From contig JAFWBT010000005.1 of NCBI GenBank assembly GCA_017507005.1, forward strand, positions 1-60,481: a stretch of 60,481 nucleotides of DNA, written 5' to 3'. This document shows positions 34,574-43,871 of this stretch, piece after piece. Made by a program: the position numbers and the translations under genes. The notes below the pieces were generated by a model. It did not search any database. It had not been told where the DNA came from and saw only the letters and a list, made by a program, of their open reading frames with translations. The first letter of the stretch is position 1; each line of letters begins with the position of its first letter. Source of the stretch: Clostridia bacterium (GTDB lineage Bacteria > Bacillota > Clostridia > Christensenellales > Borkfalkiaceae).

Positions 34574-35551
34574 ATGGAAAAAACGTCGAAGAAGAATTGG
34601 GCGTACGTGGCTTTAATCGCTGTGGTGGTGATTTGGGGGCTCGCGCCGATTTTATCAAATTCCAAATGGATAGAGGGGAAATATTCCCCTGCTATGCTGA
34701 CGGCGGTGCGCGGATTGATTTCCGCAATCGCGTTGGGGTTGATGAACGTCAAGAAGCTGAAAAAGATTGACCGTTCGTATTGGAAAGTCGCCGTGCCGAC
34801 GGGGTTGTTTATGTCGGCAGGGTATATCTGTCAAATGACCAGCTATCTTTACACCACGCCTGCAAAATCCTCCTTTTTGGAGAACGTGTCGGTGATAGTA
34901 ATTCCCATCGTTATCTTGGTGTGTACGAAGGTGCGCCCCACGTGGACGAAAATCCTTGCCTGCGGCGTTTGTTTCGTCGGCTCGGGGATTATCGCCTTGA
35001 AAGGAGGCGCGGACGGGTTTTGGTCGATTGGGCTGGGGGACTTGCTCGCGATGCTTTCCGGCGTGTTCTACGGCGTGAATATTGCAGGCACGGGCTTGTA
35101 TTCCAAAAAATTAGACGCGGCGTTGTACGTATTCATACAGCTGAGCATTTTGGCGGTGGTGGCGTTTGCGTATTCGTTTATCGTCGAGGGCGCAATTCAA
35201 GGCACGATGGCGATTTCGTTCGAGTGGCAGTCCGTTCTTTGTATCTTGACGCTTGCGCTCGTTTCCACGGCGCTTTGCTGGTCGCTGAGAACGCATTGCT
35301 TTAAATATATCCCCGTCGTCGTGGTGTCCGTAGTGATGCCGTTCTCGTCGGTGATTACGGGTATTAGCTCGGTGCTGATTGGTATGGATACGCTGACGTG
35401 GAATCTTCTTGTAGGCGGTTTGGTCGTGCTTGCGGCGATATTGCTTGCAGAGGTGGGCGACGCGTTGGAAAAACAAAAGAAAGAAAAAGCGCTGTCAAAA
35501 ACGGACGCGTTAGCGGAAGTGGTTGTGACGGAAAATAAAAAAGAAAATTAA
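34574..35551 (+). CDS. EamA/DMT family transporter
   Basis: 325 residues with ten membrane segments in two EamA repeats. The first repeat starts WAYVALIAVVVIWGLAPILS; the second, IGLGDLLAMLSGVFYGVNIA. EamA proteins move amino acids or other metabolites, often outward. It lies directly after the only promoter upstream of the arginine genes and 21 bp before argG, so arginine, ornithine or a related compound is a reasonable but unproven substrate. Confidence 0.9.
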   Translation: MEKTSKKNWAYVALIAVVVIWGLAPILSNSKWIEGKYSPAMLTAVRGLISAIALGLMNVKKLKKIDRSYWKVAVPTGLFMSAGYICQMTSYLYTTPAKSSFLENVSVIVIPIVILVCTKVRPTWTKILACGVCFVGSGIIALKGGADGFWSIGLGDLLAMLSGVFYGVNIAGTGLYSKKLDAALYVFIQLSILAVVAFAYSFIVEGAIQGTMAISFEWQSVLCILTLALVSTALCWSLRTHCFKYIPVVVVSVVMPFSSVITGISSVLIGMDTLTWNLLVGGLVVLAAILLAEVGDALEKQKKEKALSKTDALAEVVVTENKKEN

Positions 35552-35572
35552 AAGTTTTTTAGGAGAACGATT

Positions 35573-36799
35573 ATGGATAAAAAAGACATCAAAAAAGTGG
35601 TACTCGCCTATTCGGGTGGTTTGGATACGTCCATCATTATCCCTTGGCTGAAAGAAAACTATAACAACTGCGAAGTTATCGCGGTGAGCGGTAACGTAGG
35701 GCAGGCGGACGAGCTGGACGGTTTGGAAGAAAAGGCGCTCAAAACGGGCGCGTCCAAGCTGTACGTAGAAGATTTGACGGATGAATTCGTAGACGATTAC
35801 GTTATCCCGACGATGCAGGCAGGCGCAAAATACGAAGAATATCTTTTGGGTACGTCGTTTGCGCGTCCCGTTATCGCAAAGCGTATCGTAGAGATTGCCA
35901 AAAAGGAAGGCGCTGACGCGATTTGTCACGGCTGTACGGGCAAAGGGAACGACCAAGTACGTTTTGAATTGACGATTAAGGCGTTCGCGCCTGATATGCA
36001 CATTATCGCGCCTTGGCGTGAATGGTCGATTAAATCCCGTGAGGAAGAAATCGATTACGCAGAAGCGCATAACGTACCTTTGAAAATCAACCGCGAAACC
36101 AACTATTCCAAGGACAAAAATCTTTGGCATTTGAGCCATGAGGGTTTGGATTTGGAAGACGCTGGGAACGAGCCGTTGTACGAAAAGGAAGGCTTTTTGG
36201 AAATGGGTGTATCGCCTTTGCAAGCACCCGACAAGCCCACGTACGTGGAGATTGAATTTGAAAAGGGTAAGCCCGTTGCGCTCGACGGCAAGAAGATGAG
36301 CGCGAAGAATATTATTCTCGCTCTCAACAAGGTAGGCGGCGCGAACGGCATCGGGCTGTTGGATATCGTAGAAAACCGTTTGGTGGGTATGAAGTGTCGC
36401 GGCGTATACGAAACGCCGGGCGGCGAAATTTTGTATAAGGCGCACAGCTATTTGGAAACGTTGTGCTTGGATAAATACACGGCGCATAAAAAGCAAGAAC
36501 TCTCGGTATGCTTTGCAGAGCTCGTATACAACGGACAGTGGTTCACCCCGCTTCGCGAGGCGTTGACGGCGTTCGTGGATAAGACGCAGGAGAACGTGAC
36601 GGGTAAGGTACGTTTGAAGCTGTATAAGGGCAATATCATCAAGGCGGGCGCGTGGAGCGACTATTCGTTGTATTCGGAAGAAATCGCAACGTTCGGCGAA
36701 GACCACGTATACAATCAGGCGGATGCGACGGGCTTTATCAATCTGTTTGGTTTGCCTATCAAGGTGCAGGCGGAAGTCAACCAAAAAAATAATAAATAA
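35573..36799 (+). CDS. argG: Argininosuccinate synthase
   Basis: 408 residues; joins citrulline and aspartate using ATP. The N-type ATP pyrophosphatase loop [15 protein letters not shown] begins near residue 11, and [13 protein letters not shown] binds citrulline. TTAGGAGAACG precedes ATG 35573. First arginine gene after the EamA transporter. A terminator-like hairpin separates it from argH. Confidence 0.97.
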   Translation: MDKKDIKKVVLAYSGGLDTSIIIPWLKENYNNCEVIAVSGNVGQADELDGLEEKALKTGASKLYVEDLTDEFVDDYVIPTMQAGAKYEEYLLGTSFARPVIAKRIVEIAKKEGADAICHGCTGKGNDQVRFELTIKAFAPDMHIIAPWREWSIKSREEEIDYAEAHNVPLKINRETNYSKDKNLWHLSHEGLDLEDAGNEPLYEKEGFLEMGVSPLQAPDKPTYVEIEFEKGKPVALDGKKMSAKNIILALNKVGGANGIGLLDIVENRLVGMKCRGVYETPGGEILYKAHSYLETLCLDKYTAHKKQELSVCFAELVYNGQWFTPLREALTAFVDKTQENVTGKVRLKLYKGNIIKAGAWSDYSLYSEEIATFGEDHVYNQADATGFINLFGLPIKVQAEVNQKNNK

Positions 36800-36842
36800 T
36801 CGTTTTTCGGGAACGAGAAACACAACGAAAAAAAGGAAAGTG

Positions 36843-36885
36843 TTTGCCTACCGCGTTTTTTAGCGGTAGGCAAAGCGTGTTTTTT
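36843..36885 (+). terminator. Terminator or attenuator between argG and argH
   Basis: A 12-bp perfect stem (36843-36854 with 36863-36874) is followed by GCG and a T-rich run. Because the arg genes continue downstream, it may act as an attenuator or 3'-end stabiliser. Confidence 0.65.
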
Positions 36886-36890
36886 GAAGT

Positions 36891-38273
36891 ATGGAAAAAA
36901 TGTGGGCAGGGCGCTTTCAAAAGGCGCTGGATAAAAAAGCGGACGATTTCAATTCTTCTATTCGGTTCGATTGCAGAATGTACGCGCAAGATATTAAAGG
37001 ATCGATGGCGCACGCGGCAATGCTGGCAAAGCAGGGCATTTTAACGGACGCCGACGCAGAACGTATTATCGACGGGCTGGAAGGGATTTTGAACGATTTG
37101 AATAGCGGCGCGTTGGCGTTTGATATGGCGGCGGAGGATATCCATATGTTTGTGGAGGCAGAGCTGACCAAGCGTATCGGTGACGCGGGCAAGAAATTGC
37201 ACACCGCGCGTAGCCGTAACGATCAGGTGGCGCTCGATATTAGGCTGTATCTTCGCGACGAAGCGGAAAAAATCGTTGCGCTCGTGAAAGAGCTAGTGGC
37301 GGTCGTGACGGACAAGGCGGAGGAAAACGCCGAGGTAATCGCGCCGGCGTACACCCATTTACAGCGCGCACAGCCGATTGCTTTTGGACACCAGTTGTTG
37401 GCGTACGCAATGATGCTGCTGCGGGATATCGGACGGATTGAGGACGCGGTGAAGCGTATGAATTATTCGCCGCTTGGAAGCTGCGCCTTGGCAGGCACGA
37501 CGTACCCGACCGACCGCGCGTTCGTAGCCGAAAAGCTCGGCTTTGACGGCGTGACGAAAAACAGCATTGACGGCGTGTCCGACCGTGATTTTTGCGTGGA
37601 ATTGACGAGTGCGTTTGCCATTTTGATGATGCACTTGTCGCGGTTTTCCGAGGAGATTATTTTATGGTCGAGCTGGGAGTTCAAATTTATTGATTTGGAC
37701 GATTCGTACACGACTGGCTCGTCGATTATGCCGCAGAAGAAAAATCCCGATATGGCGGAGCTGGTGCGTGGTAAAACGGGGCGTGTCTACGGCGATTTGA
37801 TGGCGTTGTTGACGGCGCTCAAAGGCTTGCCTCTTGCCTATAACAAGGATATGCAAGAGGACAAGGAAGCGATTTTCGACGCGCTAGACACCGTGGTGAT
37901 GTGTTTGGAAGTGTTTACGCCTATGATTGCGACGATGAAGGTGAACGCCGACGTGACGTACAAAGCGGCGCAAAAGGGCTTTATCAACGCGACCGACCTT
38001 GCCGATTATTTAACGAAAAAGGGTATGCCTTTCCGCGCGGCGTACAAGATTGTTGGGACGATTGTTGCGGAATGTATTGAAAAGGGGTACGTTTTGGACA
38101 ATTATCCCTTGGCGGAATATCAAAAGCACAGCGAACTGTTTACGGAGGATATGTACGACGAAATTTCGTTGGAAACGTGCGTGAACAAGCGTAATTCCGA
38201 GGGCGGCGCTTCGCCTAGTTCGGTACGCGCGCAGGTGCAATGGGTGAGAGAAGTATTAAGGAACGAATTATGA
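36891..38273 (+). CDS. argH: Argininosuccinate lyase
   Basis: 460 residues; splits argininosuccinate into arginine and fumarate. MWAGRFQKALDKK opens the protein, HTARSRNDQVA and THLQRAQPI are active-site segments and GSSIMPQKKNPD is the superfamily signature with the flexible loop. ATG 36891 lies right after the terminator-like hairpin and has only a weak ribosome-binding site. The stop overlaps the argC start (ATGA). Confidence 0.97.
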   Translation: MEKMWAGRFQKALDKKADDFNSSIRFDCRMYAQDIKGSMAHAAMLAKQGILTDADAERIIDGLEGILNDLNSGALAFDMAAEDIHMFVEAELTKRIGDAGKKLHTARSRNDQVALDIRLYLRDEAEKIVALVKELVAVVTDKAEENAEVIAPAYTHLQRAQPIAFGHQLLAYAMMLLRDIGRIEDAVKRMNYSPLGSCALAGTTYPTDRAFVAEKLGFDGVTKNSIDGVSDRDFCVELTSAFAILMMHLSRFSEEIILWSSWEFKFIDLDDSYTTGSSIMPQKKNPDMAELVRGKTGRVYGDLMALLTALKGLPLAYNKDMQEDKEAIFDALDTVVMCLEVFTPMIATMKVNADVTYKAAQKGFINATDLADYLTKKGMPFRAAYKIVGTIVAECIEKGYVLDNYPLAEYQKHSELFTEDMYDEISLETCVNKRNSEGGASPSSVRAQVQWVREVLRNEL

Positions 38274-39196
38274 AAAAAGTATTTATCGACGGCAGCGCCG
38301 GCACGACGGGTTTGAGAATATACGAGAGATTGTCTGCGCGCCGTGATGTAAGCATACTGACGCTGTCGGAGGAATTGCGAAAGGACCCTGCGGCGAGAAA
38401 GGATATGCTCAATAGCGCGGACGTGGCGTTTTTATGCCTGCCCGACGGCGCGGCAAGGGAAGCGGTGGCGATGGTGGAAAATCCCGATACGGTGATTATC
38501 GACGCCAGCACCGCGCATAGAACGTTGCCCGACTGGGCGTACGGCTTTGCAGAGCTGTCTGCGGCGCACGAGGAGAAAATCGTTGCCTCGAAACGTATCG
38601 CCAACCCTGGGTGCCACGCGAGCGGTTTTATCGCGCTCGTGTATCCATTGATAGAGGCAGGGCTTTTGGATAAAAATGCGTTGCTTACCTGCCACTCGAT
38701 TACGGGCTATTCGGGCGGCGGCAAGAAAATGATAGCCGAATACGGCGATAAGGAGCGTAGCGTGTTGTTGGACGCGCCCCGCCAGTACGGCTTGACGCAG
38801 CAACACAAGCATCTCAAAGAAATGCGTGCGATTACGGGCTTGGACGTAGCGCCTATCTTCTGCCCGATTGTATCCGATTTTTATAGCGGTATGACGGTGA
38901 CAGTGCCTCTGTTTGCAGAGCAATTAAAGGGTACCATGTACGAGATTAAGGACGTTTTTGCCAAAAAATACAACGGTGAAATCGTGCGGTATCAAGAGAG
39001 CGTGGACGAGGGCGGTTTTATCTCGGGCGCGGCGCTTTCGGGGAAAGATAGTATGCGCGTGACGGTGACGGGCAACGACGAGAGAATACTGCTCGTTGCG
39101 TGCTATGATAATCTTGGCAAGGGCGCGAGCGGCGCGGCGATAGAGTGTATGAATTTGGCAATCGGCGCAGACAAAACGACGGGCTTGGAATTGTGA
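38270..39196 (+). CDS. argC: N-acetyl-gamma-glutamyl-phosphate reductase (short type)
   Basis: 308 residues. The NADPH-binding start is MKKVFIDGSAGTTGLRIYER and the catalytic Cys115 lies in NPGCHASGF. The compact length and GSAGTTG motif mark the type-2 ArgC form. It reduces N-acetylglutamyl phosphate to the semialdehyde. ATG 38270 overlaps the argH stop by four bases; an open frame upstream lacks a ribosome-binding site. Confidence 0.95.
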   Translation: MKKVFIDGSAGTTGLRIYERLSARRDVSILTLSEELRKDPAARKDMLNSADVAFLCLPDGAAREAVAMVENPDTVIIDASTAHRTLPDWAYGFAELSAAHEEKIVASKRIANPGCHASGFIALVYPLIEAGLLDKNALLTCHSITGYSGGGKKMIAEYGDKERSVLLDAPRQYGLTQQHKHLKEMRAITGLDVAPIFCPIVSDFYSGMTVTVPLFAEQLKGTMYEIKDVFAKKYNGEIVRYQESVDEGGFISGAALSGKDSMRVTVTGNDERILLVACYDNLGKGASGAAIECMNLAIGADKTTGLEL

Positions 39197-39215
39197 GCCG
39201 ACGAGCCTATTTATA

Positions 39216-39245
39216 CGTCATTGCGAGCCGTAGGCGCGGCAAGCT
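39216..39245 (+). repeat. Partial REP-like element
   Basis: The sequence begins CGTCATTGCGAGCC and ends GGCAA, resembling the CGTCATTGCGAG...GGCAA intergenic element found in many bacterial genomes. A single truncated copy in the argC-argJ gap. Confidence 0.4.
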
Positions 39246-39329
39246 CGTATAAAATACGGTAATGATTTTGTCGATGAAAAAGTATTATTAAAAGCAAAAT
39301 AGAAGAAAACGTCAAAAAGGAAAAGGAAT

Positions 39330-40541
39330 ATGAAACAGATACAAGGCGGCGTATGCGCCGCGAAAGGCTTTACGGCGAACGGCGTACATTGCGGTATTCG
39401 TAAGAATAAGACCAAGCGTGATTTGGCGCTCGTGTATAGTGAAAAGATAGCGACGGCGGCGTCGGTGTATACCAAAAACCTCGTAAAAGGCGCGCCGCTC
39501 ACCGTGACGAAAAACAATATCGCGGACGGCAAGGCGCAGGCGATTATTTGCAACAGCGGCAACGCAAACACTTGCAACGCGAACGGCATTGAAATTGCGG
39601 AACAAACGTGTGAACTGCTCGCAAAAGAGCTGGGGATTGCGGCGAACAACGTCGTGGTGGCGTCTACGGGCGTTATCGGTCAGCCGCTCGATATCACGCC
39701 GATTGCTAGCGGGATTCCCGCCCTCGTGAAAGGCTTGGGCGAGCACAGCGATTTTGCCTGCGAGGGGATTATGACGACGGACACCCGTAAAAAGGAAATC
39801 GCGTTCGAGTTCACCGTGGGCGGAAAGACCTGCCGTATCGGCGGCATTGCCAAGGGCAGCGGTATGATTCACCCGAATATGGCGACTATGCTCGTGTTTG
39901 TGACGACGGACTGCGCGATTTCGGCACAAATGCTGCAAAAAGCGCTCTCGAAAGACGTGGAAGATTCGTTTAATATGGTGAGCGTAGACGGCGACACGTC
40001 CACGAACGATATGGTGACGGTGCTAGCAAACGGCGCGGCAGGGAACGCGGAAATTATGACGGAAAACGAGGAATACGCGGCGTTTTGCGAGGCTTTGTCG
40101 TCGGTGACGACCTATCTTTGCCGTATGATTGCAGGTGACGGCGAGGGCGCGACGAAGTTGTTGGAATGTAAGGTATGTGGCGCGAAGGATACGGCTACGG
40201 CGAAAATCGTAGCGAAATCGGTGATTTGTTCTTCGCTGTTCAAGGCGGCAATGTTCGGCGCGGACGCGAACTGGGGGCGCGTACTGTGCGCTATCGGGTA
40301 TTCAGGCGCGGACGTTGACGTGCAAAAGGTGGGCGTATGTTTCCGTTCGGGGAAAGGCTCTATCGTCGTTTGTGAGAACGGCGCGGGTGTACCGTTCTCG
40401 GAAGAAAAAGCCAAAGAAATTTTGCTGGAAAGCGAGATAGAAGTGCTGATTGCGCTAGGCGACGGCGACGGCAAAGCGACGGCTTGGGGGTGCGACCTTA
40501 CTTACGATTACGTGAAGATTAACGGCGATTACAGAACCTAA
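39330..40541 (+). CDS. argJ: Bifunctional ornithine acetyltransferase / N-acetylglutamate synthase
   Basis: 403 residues. The self-cleavage site is in KGSGMIHPNMATML, with Thr186 as the new N-terminal nucleophile. GNANTCN, STGVIGQPLDI and DGDTSTNDMV are family motifs. It makes N-acetylglutamate and recycles the acetyl group, closing the cyclic arginine pathway. AAAAAGGAAAAGG precedes ATG 39330. Confidence 0.96.
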   Translation: MKQIQGGVCAAKGFTANGVHCGIRKNKTKRDLALVYSEKIATAASVYTKNLVKGAPLTVTKNNIADGKAQAIICNSGNANTCNANGIEIAEQTCELLAKELGIAANNVVVASTGVIGQPLDITPIASGIPALVKGLGEHSDFACEGIMTTDTRKKEIAFEFTVGGKTCRIGGIAKGSGMIHPNMATMLVFVTTDCAISAQMLQKALSKDVEDSFNMVSVDGDTSTNDMVTVLANGAAGNAEIMTENEEYAAFCEALSSVTTYLCRMIAGDGEGATKLLECKVCGAKDTATAKIVAKSVICSSLFKAAMFGADANWGRVLCAIGYSGADVDVQKVGVCFRSGKGSIVVCENGAGVPFSEEKAKEILLESEIEVLIALGDGDGKATAWGCDLTYDYVKINGDYRT

Positions 40542-40571
40542 ACGGAGCGAAAATTTTTAAGGAAGAAGAGT

Positions 40572-41450
40572 ATGGAAGTACAGAAAACGACGACGGCGCA
40601 ACGCGCGGAGATATTGACGCAAGCGTTGCCGTATATACAAAAATATTACAATAAAATTATCGTAGTGAAATACGGTGGCAATGCCATGATTAACGACGAG
40701 CTGAAAGAGGCGGTGATGGGGGATATCGTTTTGTTGTCCCTTATCGGCATCAAAGTCGTGCTCGTGCACGGCGGCGGTCCGGAAATCACGGAAATGCTGG
40801 GCAAAATCGGTAAAAAATCGGAGTTTGTCGACGGACTGCGTGTGACCGACCAAGAAACGGTGGATATCGTGCAGATGGTATTGGCGGGCAAGGTGAATAA
40901 AAACCTCGTCAATCATTTGCAGTGCAAGGGCGGCAAAGCGATTGGGCTTTGCGGTATGGACGGGCATATGATCAAGGCGAAGAAAGTGGATGAACGTTTG
41001 GGTTACGTTGGAGAAATCACCGACGTAAACGTATCGCCTATCGTGGACGTATTAGAAAAGGGGTATATTCCCGTTATTTCCACGGTGGGGTACGATTTAG
41101 ACGGGAACACGTACAACATCAACGCAGACACGGTAGCGGCGCGCATTGCTGGGGAACTGAAAGCGGAATGTTTGATTTCGATGACGGATATCGTGGGGCT
41201 TTGTCGTGACAAGGACGATCCGTCCACGCTGATTTCCAAGGTATGCGTATCGGACGCGCCCAAGCTGATTCGGGATGGGATTATCAGCGGCGGTATGATA
41301 CCCAAAATCAACTGCTGTATCGAGGCGATTCGTCGCGGCGTGCACAAGGTATTCATCATCGATGGCCGCGTACCGCACTCCATCCTAATCGAAATCCTGA
41401 CGGACGAAGGGCTCGGTACTATGTTCGTTTCAGGGAATAAGATACGATAA
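40572..41450 (+). CDS. argB: Acetylglutamate kinase
   Basis: 292 residues; phosphorylates N-acetylglutamate. KYGGNAM and VLVHGGGPEI are the nucleotide and substrate loops, and DGRVPHSILIEIL closes the family pattern. GAAGAAGAG precedes ATG 40572. The N-terminal extension before KYGGNAM (~30 residues) is of the kind seen in arginine-sensitive kinases, which suggests feedback inhibition (inference). Confidence 0.96.
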   Translation: MEVQKTTTAQRAEILTQALPYIQKYYNKIIVVKYGGNAMINDELKEAVMGDIVLLSLIGIKVVLVHGGGPEITEMLGKIGKKSEFVDGLRVTDQETVDIVQMVLAGKVNKNLVNHLQCKGGKAIGLCGMDGHMIKAKKVDERLGYVGEITDVNVSPIVDVLEKGYIPVISTVGYDLDGNTYNINADTVAARIAGELKAECLISMTDIVGLCRDKDDPSTLISKVCVSDAPKLIRDGIISGGMIPKINCCIEAIRRGVHKVFIIDGRVPHSILIEILTDEGLGTMFVSGNKIR

Positions 41451-41480
41451 AGATTGGATTCAAAAGGCGAAGGTAAGGGT

Positions 41481-41678
41481 CAAGGGACGAGGTCCCTTGC
41501 GGGAGGTTGAGGGCGGCGCCCTCGCGTACTTGTAGCCTTTTAAAAGCAAGCTTTGCTTGCGCTGTCTACGCCTTTGGCGTCAATGCTATAGGCATAAAGG
41601 ACGCAAAACTGCGTTTTGCTTTCTCAACGGCTACTGTTCGTGGGCTCTGCCCACACCCGCGAGAAACTGAGTTTCTCG
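41481..41678 (+). repeat. Array of seven tri-loop hairpins before argD
   Basis: Seven perfect inverted repeats each close a three-base loop: 41481-41499, 41509-41523, 41546-41560, 41568-41580, 41603-41619, 41640-41654 and 41660-41678, with loops GAG, GGC, TTT, TTT, TGC, TCT and TGA. A weaker one lies at 41583-41595. Arms are all different. Between argB and argD, no protein-coding sequence is seen. Confidence 0.8.
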
Positions 41679-41706
41679 ACTTCCAAAACGATTGAAGGTA
41701 AAAAAT

Positions 41707-42870
41707 ATGAACGTTATTGATACGGATAAGCGGTATATTGCGAACACGTACGCGCGGTTTCCTTTGCAGCTCGTAGAGGGGAAAGGTTCGCTCGTGTACG
41801 ACGAGAACGGGAAGGAATATATCGATCTTGGTACGGGGATTGCCGTCAACGCGTTCGGCGTGGCGGATGAGGCTTGGAAGAACGCTGTGATAGCGCAGCT
41901 GGATAAAATTCAACATACCTCAAATCTCTATTACAGCATACCATGTACGCGTTTAGCGCAGGTTTTGTGCGAAAAAACGGGTTTGAAAAAGGTGTTCTTT
42001 TCTAACTCCGGCGCGGAGGCGAACGAGTGCGCTATTAAGGCGGCGAGAAAGTACGGCGAGCTGAAAAAAGGGAAAGATTATTACACGATTATCACCTTAA
42101 AAAATAGCTTTCACGGGCGTACGATTACGACGCTTTCCGCGACTGGTCAGGACGTCTTTCACGAGCATTTTACGCCCATGACGCCTGGGTTCGTGCACGC
42201 GACCGCGAACGATATTGACGAGCTGAAAACGCTTGTAAAAACGCATAAATGTTGCGCGGTAATGCTCGAACTCGTGCAGGGCGAGGGCGGCGTGGCGGCA
42301 CTCGATAAAGCGTACGTGGAGGAAGTGGAACGCTTGATAAGGGCAGAGGATATGCTGCTCGTTGTAGACGAAGTGCAGACGGGCAACGGCAGGACGGGCG
42401 CGCTGTACGCGTTTATGGAATACGGTATCACGCCCGACGTCGTGACGACGGCGAAAGGCTTGGGCGGCGGTTTGCCCATTGGTGCAACGATGCTTGGCGA
42501 GCGCGCGGAAACGCTGTTTACGCCCGGGCTTAACGGCTCGACGTTCGGTGGAAACCCCGTTGCGTGTGCAGGCGCATTGAGCGTTATCGAGCGGATTGAC
42601 GACAAATTGCTAGGTGAAGTGCGTGAAAAGAGCGCGTATATTTTTGAAACCCTGCAAAACGCGAAAGGAGTTAAGAACGTGTCGGGTATGGGCTTGATGA
42701 TTGGCGTGGAAACGGAAAAGGACGCCTCGGCGGTGATTGCGGGCTGTATGCAACGCGGCGTTTTGGTCATCAAGGCGAAAAATAAAGTGCGGCTGCTGCC
42801 TGCCTTGAATATTCCTTGGGAAACGTTGAAAAAATCAATACGGATATTGAAAGAGGAGATAGAAAAATGA
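41707..42870 (+). CDS. argD: Acetylornithine aminotransferase
   Basis: 387 residues; PLP-dependent class III transaminase. FFSNSGAEANECAIK forms the phosphate-binding part, VVDEVQTGNGRTG holds the PLP aspartate, and Lys250 in TTAKGLGGGLPIGA is the Schiff-base lysine. ATG 41707 follows a GAAGGT site; TTG 41692 is less likely. Downstream it overlaps argF by four bases. A 15-base stretch at 41939-41953 matches the dispersed repeat core but fits the coding frame. Confidence 0.96.
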   Translation: MNVIDTDKRYIANTYARFPLQLVEGKGSLVYDENGKEYIDLGTGIAVNAFGVADEAWKNAVIAQLDKIQHTSNLYYSIPCTRLAQVLCEKTGLKKVFFSNSGAEANECAIKAARKYGELKKGKDYYTIITLKNSFHGRTITTLSATGQDVFHEHFTPMTPGFVHATANDIDELKTLVKTHKCCAVMLELVQGEGGVAALDKAYVEEVERLIRAEDMLLVVDEVQTGNGRTGALYAFMEYGITPDVVTTAKGLGGGLPIGATMLGERAETLFTPGLNGSTFGGNPVACAGALSVIERIDDKLLGEVREKSAYIFETLQNAKGVKNVSGMGLMIGVETEKDASAVIAGCMQRGVLVIKAKNKVRLLPALNIPWETLKKSIRILKEEIEK

Positions 42871-43775
42871 AACATTTATTAAAGCTTATGGATTGGTCGG
42901 CAAAAGAAATCAACGAAGTGTTAAATCTTGCCGATCAGCTGAAATTTGAAAAGAAAAACGGCATTACGCATCATTTGCTCAAAGGCAAAACGCTCGGTTT
43001 GATTTTCTCCAAATCGTCCACGCGTACGCGCGTGTCCTTTGAGGTGGGTATGTATGATTTGGGCGGTCAGGCACTGTTTTTAAGCTCGCGCGATTTGCAA
43101 ATTGGCCGAGGTGAGCCTGTGCAGGATACGGCGCGCGTGCTTTCGCGCTATCTGGATGGGATTATGATTCGTACGTTCGCGCAAAAGGAAGTGGAAGACC
43201 TCGCTACCTACGGATCGATTCCCATTATCAACGGTTTGACGGACTATTGTCATCCTTGCCAAGTGCTTGCTGACCTTATGACGATTCGCGAATACAAGGG
43301 CGCGATTGCAGGCAACAAGCTGTGCTATATCGGCGACGGGAACAATATGACGAACTCGCTGATTGTCGGCGGTATTAAAATGGGTATGGAAGTGTCGGTG
43401 GCTTGTCCGAAAGGGTACGAGCCTGACGCCGAGCTGATGGCTTGGGCGAAAGAAAACGGTAAATTCACCTGCACGGACGACGTGTTAGAGGCGGCGAAAG
43501 GCGCGGACGTGCTGTATACCGACGTTTGGGCGTCGATGGGGCAGGAAAGCGAAGCGGAAGAACGTAAGAAGATTTTTAAAGGCTATCAAATCAACTCGGA
43601 CGTAATGAAAGTGGCGAACGACAAAGCGATGGTGTTGCATTGCTTGCCTGCGCACCGTGAAGAGGAAATCACTTCGGAAGTGTTTGAAGCGCACGCGAAC
43701 GAGATTTTCGACGAGGCGGAAAATAGACTGCACGCGCAAAAGGCTGTGCTCGTGAAATGTCTTGGCACGAAATAA
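42867..43775 (+). CDS. argF: Ornithine carbamoyltransferase
   Basis: 302 residues; makes citrulline from ornithine and carbamoyl phosphate. The carbamoyl-phosphate loop STRTR lies at residues 51-55, DYCHPCQVLADL and VLHCLPAHREEE are the other active-site motifs. ATG 42867 overlaps the argD stop; the open frame further upstream is argD sequence. Last gene of the arginine operon, followed by a strong terminator. Confidence 0.96.
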   Translation: MKHLLKLMDWSAKEINEVLNLADQLKFEKKNGITHHLLKGKTLGLIFSKSSTRTRVSFEVGMYDLGGQALFLSSRDLQIGRGEPVQDTARVLSRYLDGIMIRTFAQKEVEDLATYGSIPIINGLTDYCHPCQVLADLMTIREYKGAIAGNKLCYIGDGNNMTNSLIVGGIKMGMEVSVACPKGYEPDAELMAWAKENGKFTCTDDVLEAAKGADVLYTDVWASMGQESEAEERKKIFKGYQINSDVMKVANDKAMVLHCLPAHREEEITSEVFEAHANEIFDEAENRLHAQKAVLVKCLGTK

Positions 43776-43792
43776 TATAAAAAAACAATGAT

Positions 43793-43823
43793 AAAAGCGA
43801 GGCGTTGAAAGCCTCGCTTTTTG
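43793..43823 (+). terminator. Terminator of the arginine operon
   Basis: An 11-bp stem (43793-43803 with 43811-43821) ending in a T run. Confidence 0.9.
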
Positions 43824-43846
43824 CTAGTTTTCATTAAAATATAGCT

Positions 43847-43865
43847 ACCATGTACGCGTTGAACG
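43847..43865 (+). repeat. Dispersed repeat core between argF and serpin
   Basis: TACCATGTACGCGTTGAAC, only 6 bp from the end of the convergent serpin gene. Confidence 0.75.
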
Positions 43866-43871
43866 CAAAAA

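Noticed and set aside
35510-36823. 437-codon open frame on the minus strand
   Set aside because: Exact antisense shadow of argG with no start signal or family resemblance.
41481-41678. CRISPR array before argD
   Set aside because: There are no identical repeats or regular spacers; each hairpin has different arms, and no cas genes are present.
41939-41953. Insertion of the dispersed repeat in argD
   Set aside because: The 15-base match fits the family alignment without adding residues, so coincidence or conversion cannot be separated from insertion; kept only as a weak match.
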